Part shown: positions 1 through 6,818 of the stretch, piece by piece
Layout: each line of letters opens with the position of its first letter
Position numbering within the stretch: position 1 is the stretch's first letter
Assembly: GCA_019695345.1 (NCBI GenBank)
Contig: JAIBAE010000041.1
Location: forward strand, 1 to 37,707
DNA: 37,707 nucleotides
Origin: Bacteroidota bacterium
Lineage (GTDB): Bacteria > Bacteroidota > Ignavibacteria > Kapaibacteriales > NICIL-2
Direction: 5' to 3'
Made by a program: the position numbers and the translations under genes
The notes under the pieces: model-generated
The model's database searches: none
The model's input: the letters and a program-made list of their open reading frames with translations, nothing else
Told to the model about the DNA's origin: nothing

Positions 1-76
1 GGTTTATGAGTTTTGATTTGTAAACCTTTAGGAACTTGAAACGCTGATAACAAATGATAAGTTTCTTTTAAGCATT

Positions 77-808
77 ATGGCGGCAAATAATGAAACAGGT
101 GTTATACAAGATATTGAAGCCATAGGGAGCATCTGTAAAAAACACAGTGTTCTTTTTCATACAGATGCAACACAAGCCGTTGGGAAAATACCGTTTGATG
201 TTGTGAAGAGTAATGTTGATTTGTGTTCTTTTACAGCACATAAGTTTTACGGACCAAAAGGTGTTGGGTGTTTGTATAGAAAAAAGACATCACCTAAAAT
301 TGAAATGGTGCCACAAATTGATGGCGGGGGACACGAGTTTGGTTTGCGTAGCGGTACATTGAATGTTCCCGGGATTGTTGGGTTGAGTTCTGCTTTACAA
401 CTTGCTGTTGGGAATTTGAATCAAGAGATTTCGGAGACAGCTCGTTTACGAGATACATTGTACAATGGGCTATCACAACAAGTAGGAGATGTTGTAGTGA
501 ATGGACCTCATCCGTTGTTGGATTCATGCCATCGGCTTAGTGCAAACTTGAATATCAGTTTTCTTGGTGCGCCCAGTTCGGTGTTAATGATGGGAATTAA
601 AGATATAGCATTTAGTGCTGCCGCAGCATGTGGCACAACAGGCGCAGCGTATTCACACGTGTTGAAAGCAATGAATGTAGGCAATGAACGCGGTGAAACA
701 GCAATACGATTAAGTGTTGGAAGTTACACAACCGATGAAGAAGTAGAATACACAATTGAGCGTATAGTTCAAGAAGTACAATCAATACGAAAACAAGTTT
801 ACAATTAA
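77..808 (+). CDS. Cysteine desulfurase (NifS/IscS family), C-terminal part; 5' end outside the window or broken
   Basis: PLP enzyme that removes sulfur from cysteine and hands it on for Fe-S cluster assembly. Counting from the ATG at 77, the MAANNETG segment, the cofactor-contacting D30-A-T-Q33, the Schiff-base lysine in AHKFYGPKG (K56) and a loop cysteine in AAACGTTG (C185) followed by SHVLKAM are all visible. Family members have about 380-400 residues; only 243 follow this ATG, so about 140 N-terminal residues are missing. The reading frame continues upstream with family-like residues (ELETLITNDKFLLSI just before M1), but it holds TAG at 29-31 and TGA at 14-16. Either the gene is decayed at its 5' side, or the edge sequence has errors, or a truncated protein starts at 77. 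It lies 24 bases before an A-type Fe-S carrier, which fits its role. Family assignment is firm; intactness is not. Confidence 0.85.
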   Translation: MAANNETGVIQDIEAIGSICKKHSVLFHTDATQAVGKIPFDVVKSNVDLCSFTAHKFYGPKGVGCLYRKKTSPKIEMVPQIDGGGHEFGLRSGTLNVPGIVGLSSALQLAVGNLNQEISETARLRDTLYNGLSQQVGDVVVNGPHPLLDSCHRLSANLNISFLGAPSSVLMMGIKDIAFSAAAACGTTGAAYSHVLKAMNVGNERGETAIRLSVGSYTTDEEVEYTIERIVQEVQSIRKQVYN

Positions 809-832
809 TACATTTACCAAAAGAGGTAGAAG

Positions 833-1249
833 ATGAATATTGATTTGAATGTTCCGGCAATAGAAGAAGTTACCGGTATTATTAGCGTAGGAACCGGAAT
901 TAACGGTGCCGATGAAGGTGATAATATTAATATCACACAAAAAGCTATTAGCGAAGTAAAGAAAATTAAAGAGCAAAACAACATACCTGCTGATTACGGT
1001 TTACGCGTTGGTGTAAAAGGCGGAGGATGTTCGGGCTTAAGTTATACGCTTGGTTTTGATGCCGCGGCAAAAGAAAAAGATATGGTATTGGAAGCAGAAG
1101 GCGTTAACGTGTTTATTGATGCCAAAAGCATTTTTTATCTAATGGGTGTAACGCTTGATTACAGCGATGGTTTAATGGGTAAAGGATTCACCTTTAATAA
1201 TCCAAATGCTACTAAAACTTGTGGTTGTGGTAGTTCGTTTGGTGTATAA
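833..1249 (+). CDS. Iron-sulfur cluster assembly accessory protein (IscA/SufA/HesB family)
   Basis: A-type carrier that binds Fe or an Fe-S cluster and passes it to target proteins in the cytoplasm. The three cluster-binding cysteines are in place: C66 in GGGCSGLSY and C130/C132 in the C-terminal CGC motif. At 138 residues it is longer than the usual 105-120 because of an N-terminal extension of about 35 residues that lacks family motifs; the conserved domain begins near NITQKAISEVKK. The ATG at 833 is supported by a purine-rich ribosome binding site (AGAGGTAGAAG directly before it). It is 24 bases downstream of the cysteine desulfurase and 3 bases before a small membrane protein, so the genes are probably cotranscribed. 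No IscU-type scaffold gene is seen in the window. Confidence 0.93.
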   Translation: MNIDLNVPAIEEVTGIISVGTGINGADEGDNINITQKAISEVKKIKEQNNIPADYGLRVGVKGGGCSGLSYTLGFDAAAKEKDMVLEAEGVNVFIDAKSIFYLMGVTLDYSDGLMGKGFTFNNPNATKTCGCGSSFGV

Positions 1250-1252
1250 ACA

Positions 1253-1471
1253 ATGTATTACCTTATTGCAATATTAGAAGTGATTTCTATTGCTGCAATC
1301 ACGGTGTTTTGTGCCATGTTGTTTTTCCGCAGAGAGCCAAACACCAAAGTATTTTACGCATTGTTTAACACAAAAGGAATATTACCGGCATACCGCAAAG
1401 TGTATGTGTATTCCAGCATGGTGTTTTTTATTAGCAGAGTACTTGTTCTCATTTTTGAATCATATTTCTAA
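1253..1471 (+). CDS. Small membrane protein, unknown function
   Basis: 72 residues with two hydrophobic segments (about residues 3-24 and 51-68) separated by a basic loop, as in a two-pass inner-membrane hairpin. I do not recognise the family. The case for a real gene is position: it starts 3 bases after the stop of the Fe-S carrier gene and ends 17 bases before the superoxide dismutase start, filling the gap between two genes of the same strand. An overlapping frame at 1290-1508 would run into the sod gene and has a less protein-like composition, so this frame is preferred. Confidence 0.6.
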   Translation: MYYLIAILEVISIAAITVFCAMLFFRREPNTKVFYALFNTKGILPAYRKVYVYSSMVFFISRVLVLIFESYF

Positions 1472-1488
1472 AGATACAGGAGTTTACA

Positions 1489-2112
1489 ATGGCAGAATGG
1501 AAATTTAACGCACGTCCATATTCGGATGAAGAAGCAAAAGAATTATTATCAAGCGTAATGTCGCCCGAAACAACCGATTGGCATTACAACACGCACCACA
1601 AAGGATATGTTACATTCCTAAACAAAATTGAAGGCGAGTTACCAAACGCGGATAAATCCGCTGCAAACGGTAACTGGTCGAACTTTGGCGAACTTAAACG
1701 CCGTTTAACCTGGAACCACGCAGGCACAGTGTTACACGATGTGTATTGGGAAGTTCTTGGCGGTGATGGCGATACAAGTAAAGGTCCTGAAGTTGTAGCG
1801 GCAATAGAAAAAGAATTTGGTTCCATTGATAATTGGAAGGCAGATTTTAAAGCAACTGCTACCGCTGCTAAACTAAGTGGTTGGGGCGTTCTGGCGTTCG
1901 ACCAATTGTACAGCGGACGTTTGCTAAATGTGCTTGTTGATGAGCATCATTATGGTGCAATTTGGGGTGGAATTCCTCTTATTTCGTGCGATGTTTTTGA
2001 ACACGCGTACTACCACAAAGATGGTCCGGGACGTGTTAAGTACATCGAGAATTTCTTGAACAACTTGCATTGGGGAAGAATCAACGAGCGTTACCTGAAG
2101 TTTGTTCGGTAA
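1489..2112 (+). CDS. sod: Superoxide dismutase, Fe/Mn family
   Basis: Converts superoxide to oxygen and hydrogen peroxide. All four metal ligands of the family are identifiable by alignment to E. coli SodA/SodB: H32 (WHYNTHH), H83 (LHDVYW), D168 and H172 (CDVFEHAYY). Length of 207 residues is normal. The residue four before the second ligand is Gly (G79), as in Mn enzymes, whereas E. coli Fe-SOD has Gln there; a His near 153 sits where Mn-SODs place Gln and where mycobacterial SodA has His, so Fe or Mn use cannot be read from the sequence. No signal peptide, so cytoplasmic. An AGGAG site precedes the ATG. The upstream Fe-S genes suggest a shared role in protecting or rebuilding clusters (inference). 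Confidence 0.95.
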   Translation: MAEWKFNARPYSDEEAKELLSSVMSPETTDWHYNTHHKGYVTFLNKIEGELPNADKSAANGNWSNFGELKRRLTWNHAGTVLHDVYWEVLGGDGDTSKGPEVVAAIEKEFGSIDNWKADFKATATAAKLSGWGVLAFDQLYSGRLLNVLVDEHHYGAIWGGIPLISCDVFEHAYYHKDGPGRVKYIENFLNNLHWGRINERYLKFVR

Positions 2113-2117
2113 TATGA

Positions 2118-2185
2118 TTCCCGCCTCTGCCGAAGCGAACCATACTGCGCCGCAACCCGGTCGGGAACGTTCCTTCAGCATCGCA
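2118..2185 (-). repeat. Interspersed repeat family B, copy 1
   Basis: About 68 bp, GC-rich, just after the sod stop. On the minus strand it contains TTCCCGACCGGGTTGCGGCG followed by GCGCAGTATGG and GCTTCGGCAG. Related copies lie at 22066-22137, 25213-25284, 25416-25488 and 32153-32222. The ends are partly complementary (CTGCGATGC against GCTTCGGCAG), so it can form a hairpin. Confidence 0.8.
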
Positions 2186-2206
2186 GTTTAAAGTAAATTA
2201 ATATGG

Positions 2207-2237
2207 TGCCTGTGAAAATTTCACGGGCATTTTATTT
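2207..2237 (+). terminator. Rho-independent terminator after sod
   Basis: Stem TGCCTGTGA (2207-2215) pairs with TCACGGGCA (2221-2229), one G-T pair, loop AAATT, followed by a T-rich run. It would end transcription of the Fe-S/sod operon. Confidence 0.75.
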
Positions 2238-2278
2238 TAATCACGATAATGGTGTATTTTTACAGCAAAGGATTTATC

Positions 2279-2332
2279 CCGCACTACAACGGTGTTTATG
2301 GTAATACGGCTGGGTGCGGTTTGCGATAGCAA
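2279..2332 (+). repeat. Interspersed repeat family M, copy 1
   Basis: Stem CCGCAC (2279-2284) with GTGCGG (2314-2319), then the tail TTGCGATAGCAA. The stem pairs carry compensatory changes relative to CGGCAC/GTGCCG of other copies. It lies just upstream of the LON-domain gene. Confidence 0.75.
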
Positions 2333-2356
2333 AGCATATACTGTTAAGAGATTTAT

Positions 2357-2998
2357 ATGGCTGAGATGATTGAGAAAATACCGTTGTTCCCGTTGAGTAT
2401 TGTGTTGTTTCCGGGTTCGTTTTATCCGCTACATATATTCGAGGACAAATACAAAGAACTGATTAACACGTGTATTCAGGAGAGTACATACTTTGGGATA
2501 AACCTTGTAAACAGTAACAAGATGTTTAATGTTGGATGCACAGCTAAGGTTGCCAAAGTGTTGGTAAAGTTTGATGACGGTAGAATGGATATTATGATTT
2601 CGGGGGGCAGACGTTACGCCTTGCAAACCCTACACGAACAAGAGAAGACGTACTTAACTGCTCATGTTGAATACTTCGACGACAACGATACCACTCCTAT
2701 TGACCCGCAATTATTTGATGAATGTGTAGAGATGTACAACAAAGTTATGGAAGTGATTTACAACGGAGAAGGTGAGTTGTTTTTGCAACATACATACGCT
2801 GGCGAAGCGAACTTATCATTCCTGATGGCACAGAAAGCCGGATTGCAAGCCAACCAAAAACAAGACCTGTTAGAAATGCGTAGTGAAAACGAAAGACTAA
2901 CGTACCTGCATACCCATTTAAGTGGCGTTATACCCCGAATAAAAGAGGCGGAACAAATTCAGAAGTTGATAAGTATGGATGGATATTTCCGTCCGTAA
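2357..2998 (+). CDS. LON peptidase substrate-binding domain protein
   Basis: 213 residues that match the stand-alone N-terminal (substrate-binding) domain of Lon proteases: it opens with IPLFPLSIVLFPGSFYPLHI and has the FEDKYKELI helix, a GGRRYAL strand, and a C-terminal helical part with PRIKEAEQIQKLI. There is no AAA+ ATPase or Ser-Lys protease domain, so it is not a protease by itself. Its role in bacteria is not well defined; substrate recognition or an adaptor is a guess from the domain. It is flanked by repeat M copy 1 upstream and by the thioredoxin-like lipoprotein gene downstream, and appears to be a single-gene unit. Confidence 0.88.
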   Translation: MAEMIEKIPLFPLSIVLFPGSFYPLHIFEDKYKELINTCIQESTYFGINLVNSNKMFNVGCTAKVAKVLVKFDDGRMDIMISGGRRYALQTLHEQEKTYLTAHVEYFDDNDTTPIDPQLFDECVEMYNKVMEVIYNGEGELFLQHTYAGEANLSFLMAQKAGLQANQKQDLLEMRSENERLTYLHTHLSGVIPRIKEAEQIQKLISMDGYFRP

Positions 2999-3075
2999 CA
3001 GACCGTAATTCTACGGATTGTTTGATGTGAAATACATTATTAGTTTATATCATGTTTAATGTTTATGTACTTCGC

Positions 3076-3636
3076 ATGAAACGTATTCTTGTTTTTCTAT
3101 TAGTTTGTTTGTCTATACCATTTGCAAACTCGTGCTCATCATCAACCGATTATCCTGTTAACACTACCAACACCGGCAACACCTGGGCAAACACAAAACC
3201 AGTTGGTACTAACATTGGCGAACAAGCCCCTGAGATTTCTATGAATGATATTAACGGTAGCTCGTTTAAGTTATCGGCTAAACGTGGAAACATAATGTTG
3301 TTAGACTTCTGGGCTTCGTGGTGTCCGCCGTGTAAGACATCGTCGGTTACTTTAAAAAACCTAAAAAACACTTTTGCCGGAAAAGCATTTGATATTGTAA
3401 GCGTATCATTTGATTATAGTAAAGAAGATTGTAAACAATATGTTTCAGATAATAATATGAGTTGGAACCATGTGTATGGTGGTTATGATATGAGTTCAGG
3501 GTTTGGTCCTTTATCTCAAACATATAAGATAACCGGAATACCACAGTTTGTATTACTTGATAAATACGGAACTATCATTTACAAAGGTAGTAACGATAGA
3601 GACCTACAAAGTGAAATTGAAAAAGCACTGAAGTAA
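3076..3636 (+). CDS. TlpA/ResA-like thioredoxin-fold lipoprotein
   Basis: Thiol-disulfide oxidoreductase of the AhpC/TSA-TlpA type, anchored outside the inner membrane. From the ATG at 3076: hydrophobic signal peptide, lipobox ending at C20 (FANSC), a Ser/Thr/Asn-rich linker to about residue 45, then the domain with IGEQAPEISMNDINGSSFKL and the redox motif W-C83-P-P-C86 and the cis-proline segment TGIPQFVLLD. An upstream in-frame ATG at 3052 adds eight residues in front of the signal peptide; 3076 gives a normal MKR start, so I prefer it. Likely roles are cytochrome c maturation or periplasmic disulfide reduction; no cytochrome genes are nearby to decide. 186 residues from this start. Confidence 0.88.
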   Translation: MKRILVFLLVCLSIPFANSCSSSTDYPVNTTNTGNTWANTKPVGTNIGEQAPEISMNDINGSSFKLSAKRGNIMLLDFWASWCPPCKTSSVTLKNLKNTFAGKAFDIVSVSFDYSKEDCKQYVSDNNMSWNHVYGGYDMSSGFGPLSQTYKITGIPQFVLLDKYGTIIYKGSNDRDLQSEIEKALK

Positions 3637-3642
3637 AAAAGT

Positions 3643-3669
3643 AAAGTCAGGTTCCGCCTGACTTTTTTG
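3643..3669 (+). terminator. Rho-independent terminator
   Basis: Perfect 9-bp stem AAAGTCAGG (3643-3651) / CCTGACTTT (3657-3665), loop TTCCG, followed by T residues. It closes the TlpA-like gene and separates it from folP. Confidence 0.9.
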
Positions 3670-3725
3670 TTTTTAAAGGGATATGTAAATTGTAGTTCAT
3701 TAAACAACCTTCAACACAAACAATT

Positions 3726-4517
3726 ATGAACTTCCCAAAGATAATGGGTATTGTTAATGTAACGCCGGATTCAATCAGCGATGGCGGCAAATATAATACG
3801 GTAGAACAAGCTATAAGCCACGCTTTGCAATTAGTTGATGAAGGTGCTGATATACTTGATATTGGTGGCGAGAGCACACGCCCTGGCTCGGAATCTGTTA
3901 TGTTAAAGGATGAACTTGAAAGAGTAATTCCTGTTATACAAGGTATTCGCGCTGTTAACAAAACTATCCCAATATCCATTGACACCATGAAAGCAGAAGT
4001 TGCCCAACAAGCATGTAATGCAGGGGCTACTATAATTAATGATGTCAGTGCCGGAAGATTTGATGAAAACATGTTTACAGTTGCTGCACAAGCTGATGTA
4101 CCAGTTGTGCTAATGCACATGCTTGGGAAGCCAAAAACCATGCAGGAAAACCCAACGTACGGCAATGTGGTACAAGATGTGTATTCGTTTTTAGAAGAAA
4201 GAGTTACAACAGCACGAAACGCAGGTGTTACAAATGTTATGATTGATGTTGGAATTGGTTTTGGTAAAACACTTGAACATAATCTTGAGCTACTTCGTAA
4301 CCATGCAGAGTTTGCAAAACTCAATGTACCTGTTGTGTTGGGGATTTCGCGTAAGACATTTATTGGTGCATTAACCGGAATAGAAAATGCCGCAGACCGA
4401 GATACGGCTACGGCATTACTTCATGCGTTATTACTTCAAGCCAAGGCAGACATTATTCGTGTACACAATGTTGCGCTGTGCAATACTCTGCGAACACTAA
4501 CAGGTGCTTTAAACTAA
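3726..4517 (+). CDS. folP: Dihydropteroate synthase
   Basis: Joins 6-hydroxymethyl-dihydropterin diphosphate and p-aminobenzoate in folate synthesis; sulfonamide target. 263 residues in the TIM-barrel layout: MGIVNVTPDS loop near the N-terminus, DIGGESTRPGS (pterin/diphosphate loop), SIDTMKAEV, IINDVSAG, LMHMLGKPKTMQ, DVGIGFGKTLEHN, LGISRKTFIGAL and the final IIRVHN. The first loop reads PDSISDGG: Ile17 replaces the Phe that is nearly invariant in the family (Phe28 in E. coli, where changes to Leu or Ile give sulfonamide resistance). The final motif is RVHN rather than the usual RVHD. The stop codon touches the stop codon of the convergent gene on the minus strand with no base between. Confidence 0.95.
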   Translation: MNFPKIMGIVNVTPDSISDGGKYNTVEQAISHALQLVDEGADILDIGGESTRPGSESVMLKDELERVIPVIQGIRAVNKTIPISIDTMKAEVAQQACNAGATIINDVSAGRFDENMFTVAAQADVPVVLMHMLGKPKTMQENPTYGNVVQDVYSFLEERVTTARNAGVTNVMIDVGIGFGKTLEHNLELLRNHAEFAKLNVPVVLGISRKTFIGALTGIENAADRDTATALLHALLLQAKADIIRVHNVALCNTLRTLTGALN

Positions 4518-5666
4518 TTATGATATATGCTTTAAGGCATTAAGGATATCATCTTGTAAATCTTCGTAATCTTCTATTCCAACCGATAGGCGTACTAAGC
4601 CGTCGGTAACACCCAAACGCTCGCGTTGTTCTTTAGGTATTGAACCATGCGTCATACTAACGGGATGGCATACTAACGATTCCACTCCACCAAGTGATTC
4701 ACCCAATGTAAACACGTTCAAATTTTTAGTAAAGGCAACAGCTTTTTCAAGCGAGCCAAGCTCAATAGAAATCATTCCGCCAAAGCCGGACATCTGTTGT
4801 TTAGCCAGCTCATGTTGTGGATGTGAGGGAAGTCCCGGATAATAAATTGCTTTAATAGCCGGATTATTTTCCAACATTGCGGCAATCTTCATAGCGTTTT
4901 CGGTGTGTTGTTTCATGCGCACGGCAAGCGTTTTTATTGAACGCAAACACAACCAACACTCAAACGGACCCGGAATAGCTCCGGCAGCATTTTGTATAAA
5001 CTTTAAACGTTCTGCAATCTCAGTACTGTTAGTTACAACAACACCATGTACCAAATCGGAGTGCCCACCCAGATACTTTGTAGCAGAGTGTAACACCATA
5101 TCAGCACCAAGTGTAATCGGCTTCTGGAAATATGGCGAAGCAAATGTATTATCAACTACCATCCACGCGTTAACCGATTTTGCAATAGCCGAAACCATGC
5201 GCAAATCGGTAAGGTTCATCATGGGGTTGGTTGGAGTTTCGGTGTACAGCATTTTAGTGTTGGGTTGAATTGCCGCTTTAATGGCTTGCTCGTCGCGCAT
5301 ATCAACCGCTGTAAAGGTTAGCCCAAAGTTTGTTAAGATTTTATCAAACAAACGGAATGTACCACCATACATATCCTCAGCCATTACCACATGGTCGCCC
5401 GATTTTAGAAGCTTCATTACAGAATCAATTGCAGCCAGACCGCTACCAAAAGCAAATCCGGCAATTCCTTCTTCTAAGGTTGCAATGTTTTCTTCCCATG
5501 CAAAGCGCGTGGGGTTTTGCGTGCGGGCATATTCAAATCCTTTGTGCTTTCCAATTTCATCTTGTGCGTAGGTGGAAGTTTGGTACAACGGAACGGTAAC
5601 GGCTCCGGTTAATTCATCTGGTTCTTGTCCGGCATGAATCGCCTTGGTGGCAAATCCTATATACAT
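4518..5666 (-). CDS. Cystathionine gamma-synthase / beta- or gamma-lyase family PLP enzyme
   Basis: Trans-sulfuration enzyme acting between cysteine, cystathionine, homocysteine and methionine. 382 residues, the normal family length, complete from ATKAIHAGQEPD to the C-terminal RLSVGIED. Visible motifs: EYARTQNPTR, GSGLAAI (phosphate loop), DMYGGT, VDNTFASP, the PLP lysine K197 in HSATKYLGGHSD, and GESLGGVESLVCHP. The family splits into synthases and lyases that cannot be told apart safely by eye, so no gene symbol is given. The C-terminal H-x-S-I-P-x-E-x-R segment is typical of MetB/MetC/CGL enzymes. It is convergent with folP and its stop abuts the folP stop. Confidence 0.92.
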   Translation of the reverse strand: MYIGFATKAIHAGQEPDELTGAVTVPLYQTSTYAQDEIGKHKGFEYARTQNPTRFAWEENIATLEEGIAGFAFGSGLAAIDSVMKLLKSGDHVVMAEDMYGGTFRLFDKILTNFGLTFTAVDMRDEQAIKAAIQPNTKMLYTETPTNPMMNLTDLRMVSAIAKSVNAWMVVDNTFASPYFQKPITLGADMVLHSATKYLGGHSDLVHGVVVTNSTEIAERLKFIQNAAGAIPGPFECWLCLRSIKTLAVRMKQHTENAMKIAAMLENNPAIKAIYYPGLPSHPQHELAKQQMSGFGGMISIELGSLEKAVAFTKNLNVFTLGESLGGVESLVCHPVSMTHGSIPKEQRERLGVTDGLVRLSVGIEDYEDLQDDILNALKHIS

Positions 5667-5855
5667 AAATGCTGTAAATGAAGTAAAACATGCCGCGAAA
5701 ATACAACAAGAGTTTCAAGCGGAACATATTCATTATGGTTTTGAGCGAGAGTGGCTACTTGCAAAACTGCGTTGTGGTGCTTCTCATATATGTTCAGTTT
5801 CAGTCTGCCGTTAGCCAGCTAAATCCAAAAGGTGCGGGATGAGTGACAATGTTTC

Positions 5856-6386
5856 CTAAAAAATTTTTAACACGAACTTTAAATCAACATGGAAGCTTTC
5901 TCTACCATCATACTGACCCAACATATCACTAGTATATATCAACTCATCAATTCCGAAACCAAATGAGTAGTATACATATCTCGATAGTTTTCTTTCATAA
6001 TTGATATAAACAGATACATATTTATTTTGGTCATCGTGAATATCAAATCCTTTTAGCTCAGCATATGATGATCCTATATTTATGTACTTACTTAATTTTA
6101 AAGGAATCTCTAAAAAAAGTGACATAGAGTATTCCCCATTCAAAGGAGCAAAAAAACCTAAAGGCGCCATTACACCGTATCCTTTACACCCACCAAATCT
6201 AAATCCATATACATCAACATAACATCCTATTCTTGTACCCTGATGACTACCAATCCCGGCAAGTACACCAAAATGAATTGATAGGTTAGTTGAATCAGTT
6301 GACTTTGAAATATAAGTTGTACCTGATGTCTGAGCAGAGGCATATGTAAGTATAGTGCAAAAAATTAACCCAAGTAATAGTTTCAT
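5856..6386 (-). CDS. Hypothetical secreted protein, possibly an outer-membrane beta-barrel
   Basis: 176 residues with a clear signal peptide (MKLLLGLIFCTILTYASA, cleavage likely before QTSG). The mature part has alternating aromatic and polar residues (SMSLFLEIPLKL, YVSVYINYERKL, YYSFGFGI, FHVDLKFVLKIF) and ends in Phe, as outer-membrane barrels do. I do not recognise a family. The codon use is visibly more AT-rich than in the neighbouring metB-like and gyrA genes, which fits a lineage-specific orphan. The 189-bp gap between it and the metB-like start holds no feature I can support. Confidence 0.6.
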   Translation of the reverse strand: MKLLLGLIFCTILTYASAQTSGTTYISKSTDSTNLSIHFGVLAGIGSHQGTRIGCYVDVYGFRFGGCKGYGVMAPLGFFAPLNGEYSMSLFLEIPLKLSKYINIGSSYAELKGFDIHDDQNKYVSVYINYERKLSRYVYYSFGFGIDELIYTSDMLGQYDGRESFHVDLKFVLKIF

Positions 6387-6612
6387 ATCCCCTAACCTTT
6401 AAAGTTTTTTAGTTACAAAGCTATGACATTAATAATCGAAGTCTGTTTCAACATATAAAGAACCCAAATATTTGATGATCTCATATTCACAAGATTAGTT
6501 AAAGAGCCACTTACAGTTTCGATAATGACAATTGATGGATAGCAGTCAATTCTCACGACAAATTTTCAGGGTAATTTACGATAAACATTTGGTTGAAAAC
6601 TGTGGGTTCTAT

Positions 6613-6668
6613 CCGGCAAAACCGACGGTGTTTTGAAGTTTGTTATTTGGTGCCGTTTGCGTTAGCAG
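6613..6668 (+). repeat. Interspersed repeat family M, copy 2
   Basis: CGGCA (6614-6618) pairs with TGCCG (6651-6655); tail TTTGCGTTAGCA. The segment after the first arm (ACGGTGTTTTG) resembles the same place in copy 1. Confidence 0.7.
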
Positions 6669-6726
6669 AATATCCCCCGAATACCTATATTTTATGCGGG
6701 GTTGCGGCTTGCAGAAAGTTGTTATA

Positions 6727-6735
6727 TGTGGATAA
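6727..6735 (-). promoter_or_regulatory. DnaA box
   Basis: TGTGGATAA on the plus strand is TTATCCACA on the minus strand, an exact match to the DnaA consensus. It is single, about 30 bases upstream of the gyrA -7 element. Confidence 0.4.
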
Positions 6736-6765
6736 CTAAAGCCCTGATTTCTCGCTTTTTTTCGG

Positions 6766-6774
6766 TATTTTTGC
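6766..6774 (+). promoter_or_regulatory. Bacteroidota-type -7 element for gyrA
   Basis: TATTTTTGC matches TAnnTTTGC, the -7 element of Bacteroidota sigma factor. It lies 44 bases before the gyrA ATG. I see no convincing -33 TTG at normal spacing. Confidence 0.5.
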
Positions 6775-6818
6775 CGCTCAAAATTACACGAATTTCCACG
6801 ATTGAGTAAAGTGAGAGT

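Larger units (their letters stand above)
6387..6818. other. Intergenic region upstream of gyrA
   Basis: 432 bp between divergent genes. It holds repeat M copy 2, a perfect DnaA-box match at 6727-6735 and a Bacteroidota-type -7 element at 6766-6774. Between the repeat and the DnaA box there is a weak hairpin (CCCCCGAATA near 6672 with TTTATGCGGGG near 6700). I see no open reading frame or RNA gene in it. Confidence 0.6.

Noticed and set aside
1290-1508. 72-codon frame overlapping the small membrane protein
   Set aside because: It is a shadow of the 1253-1471 frame and enters the sod coding region.
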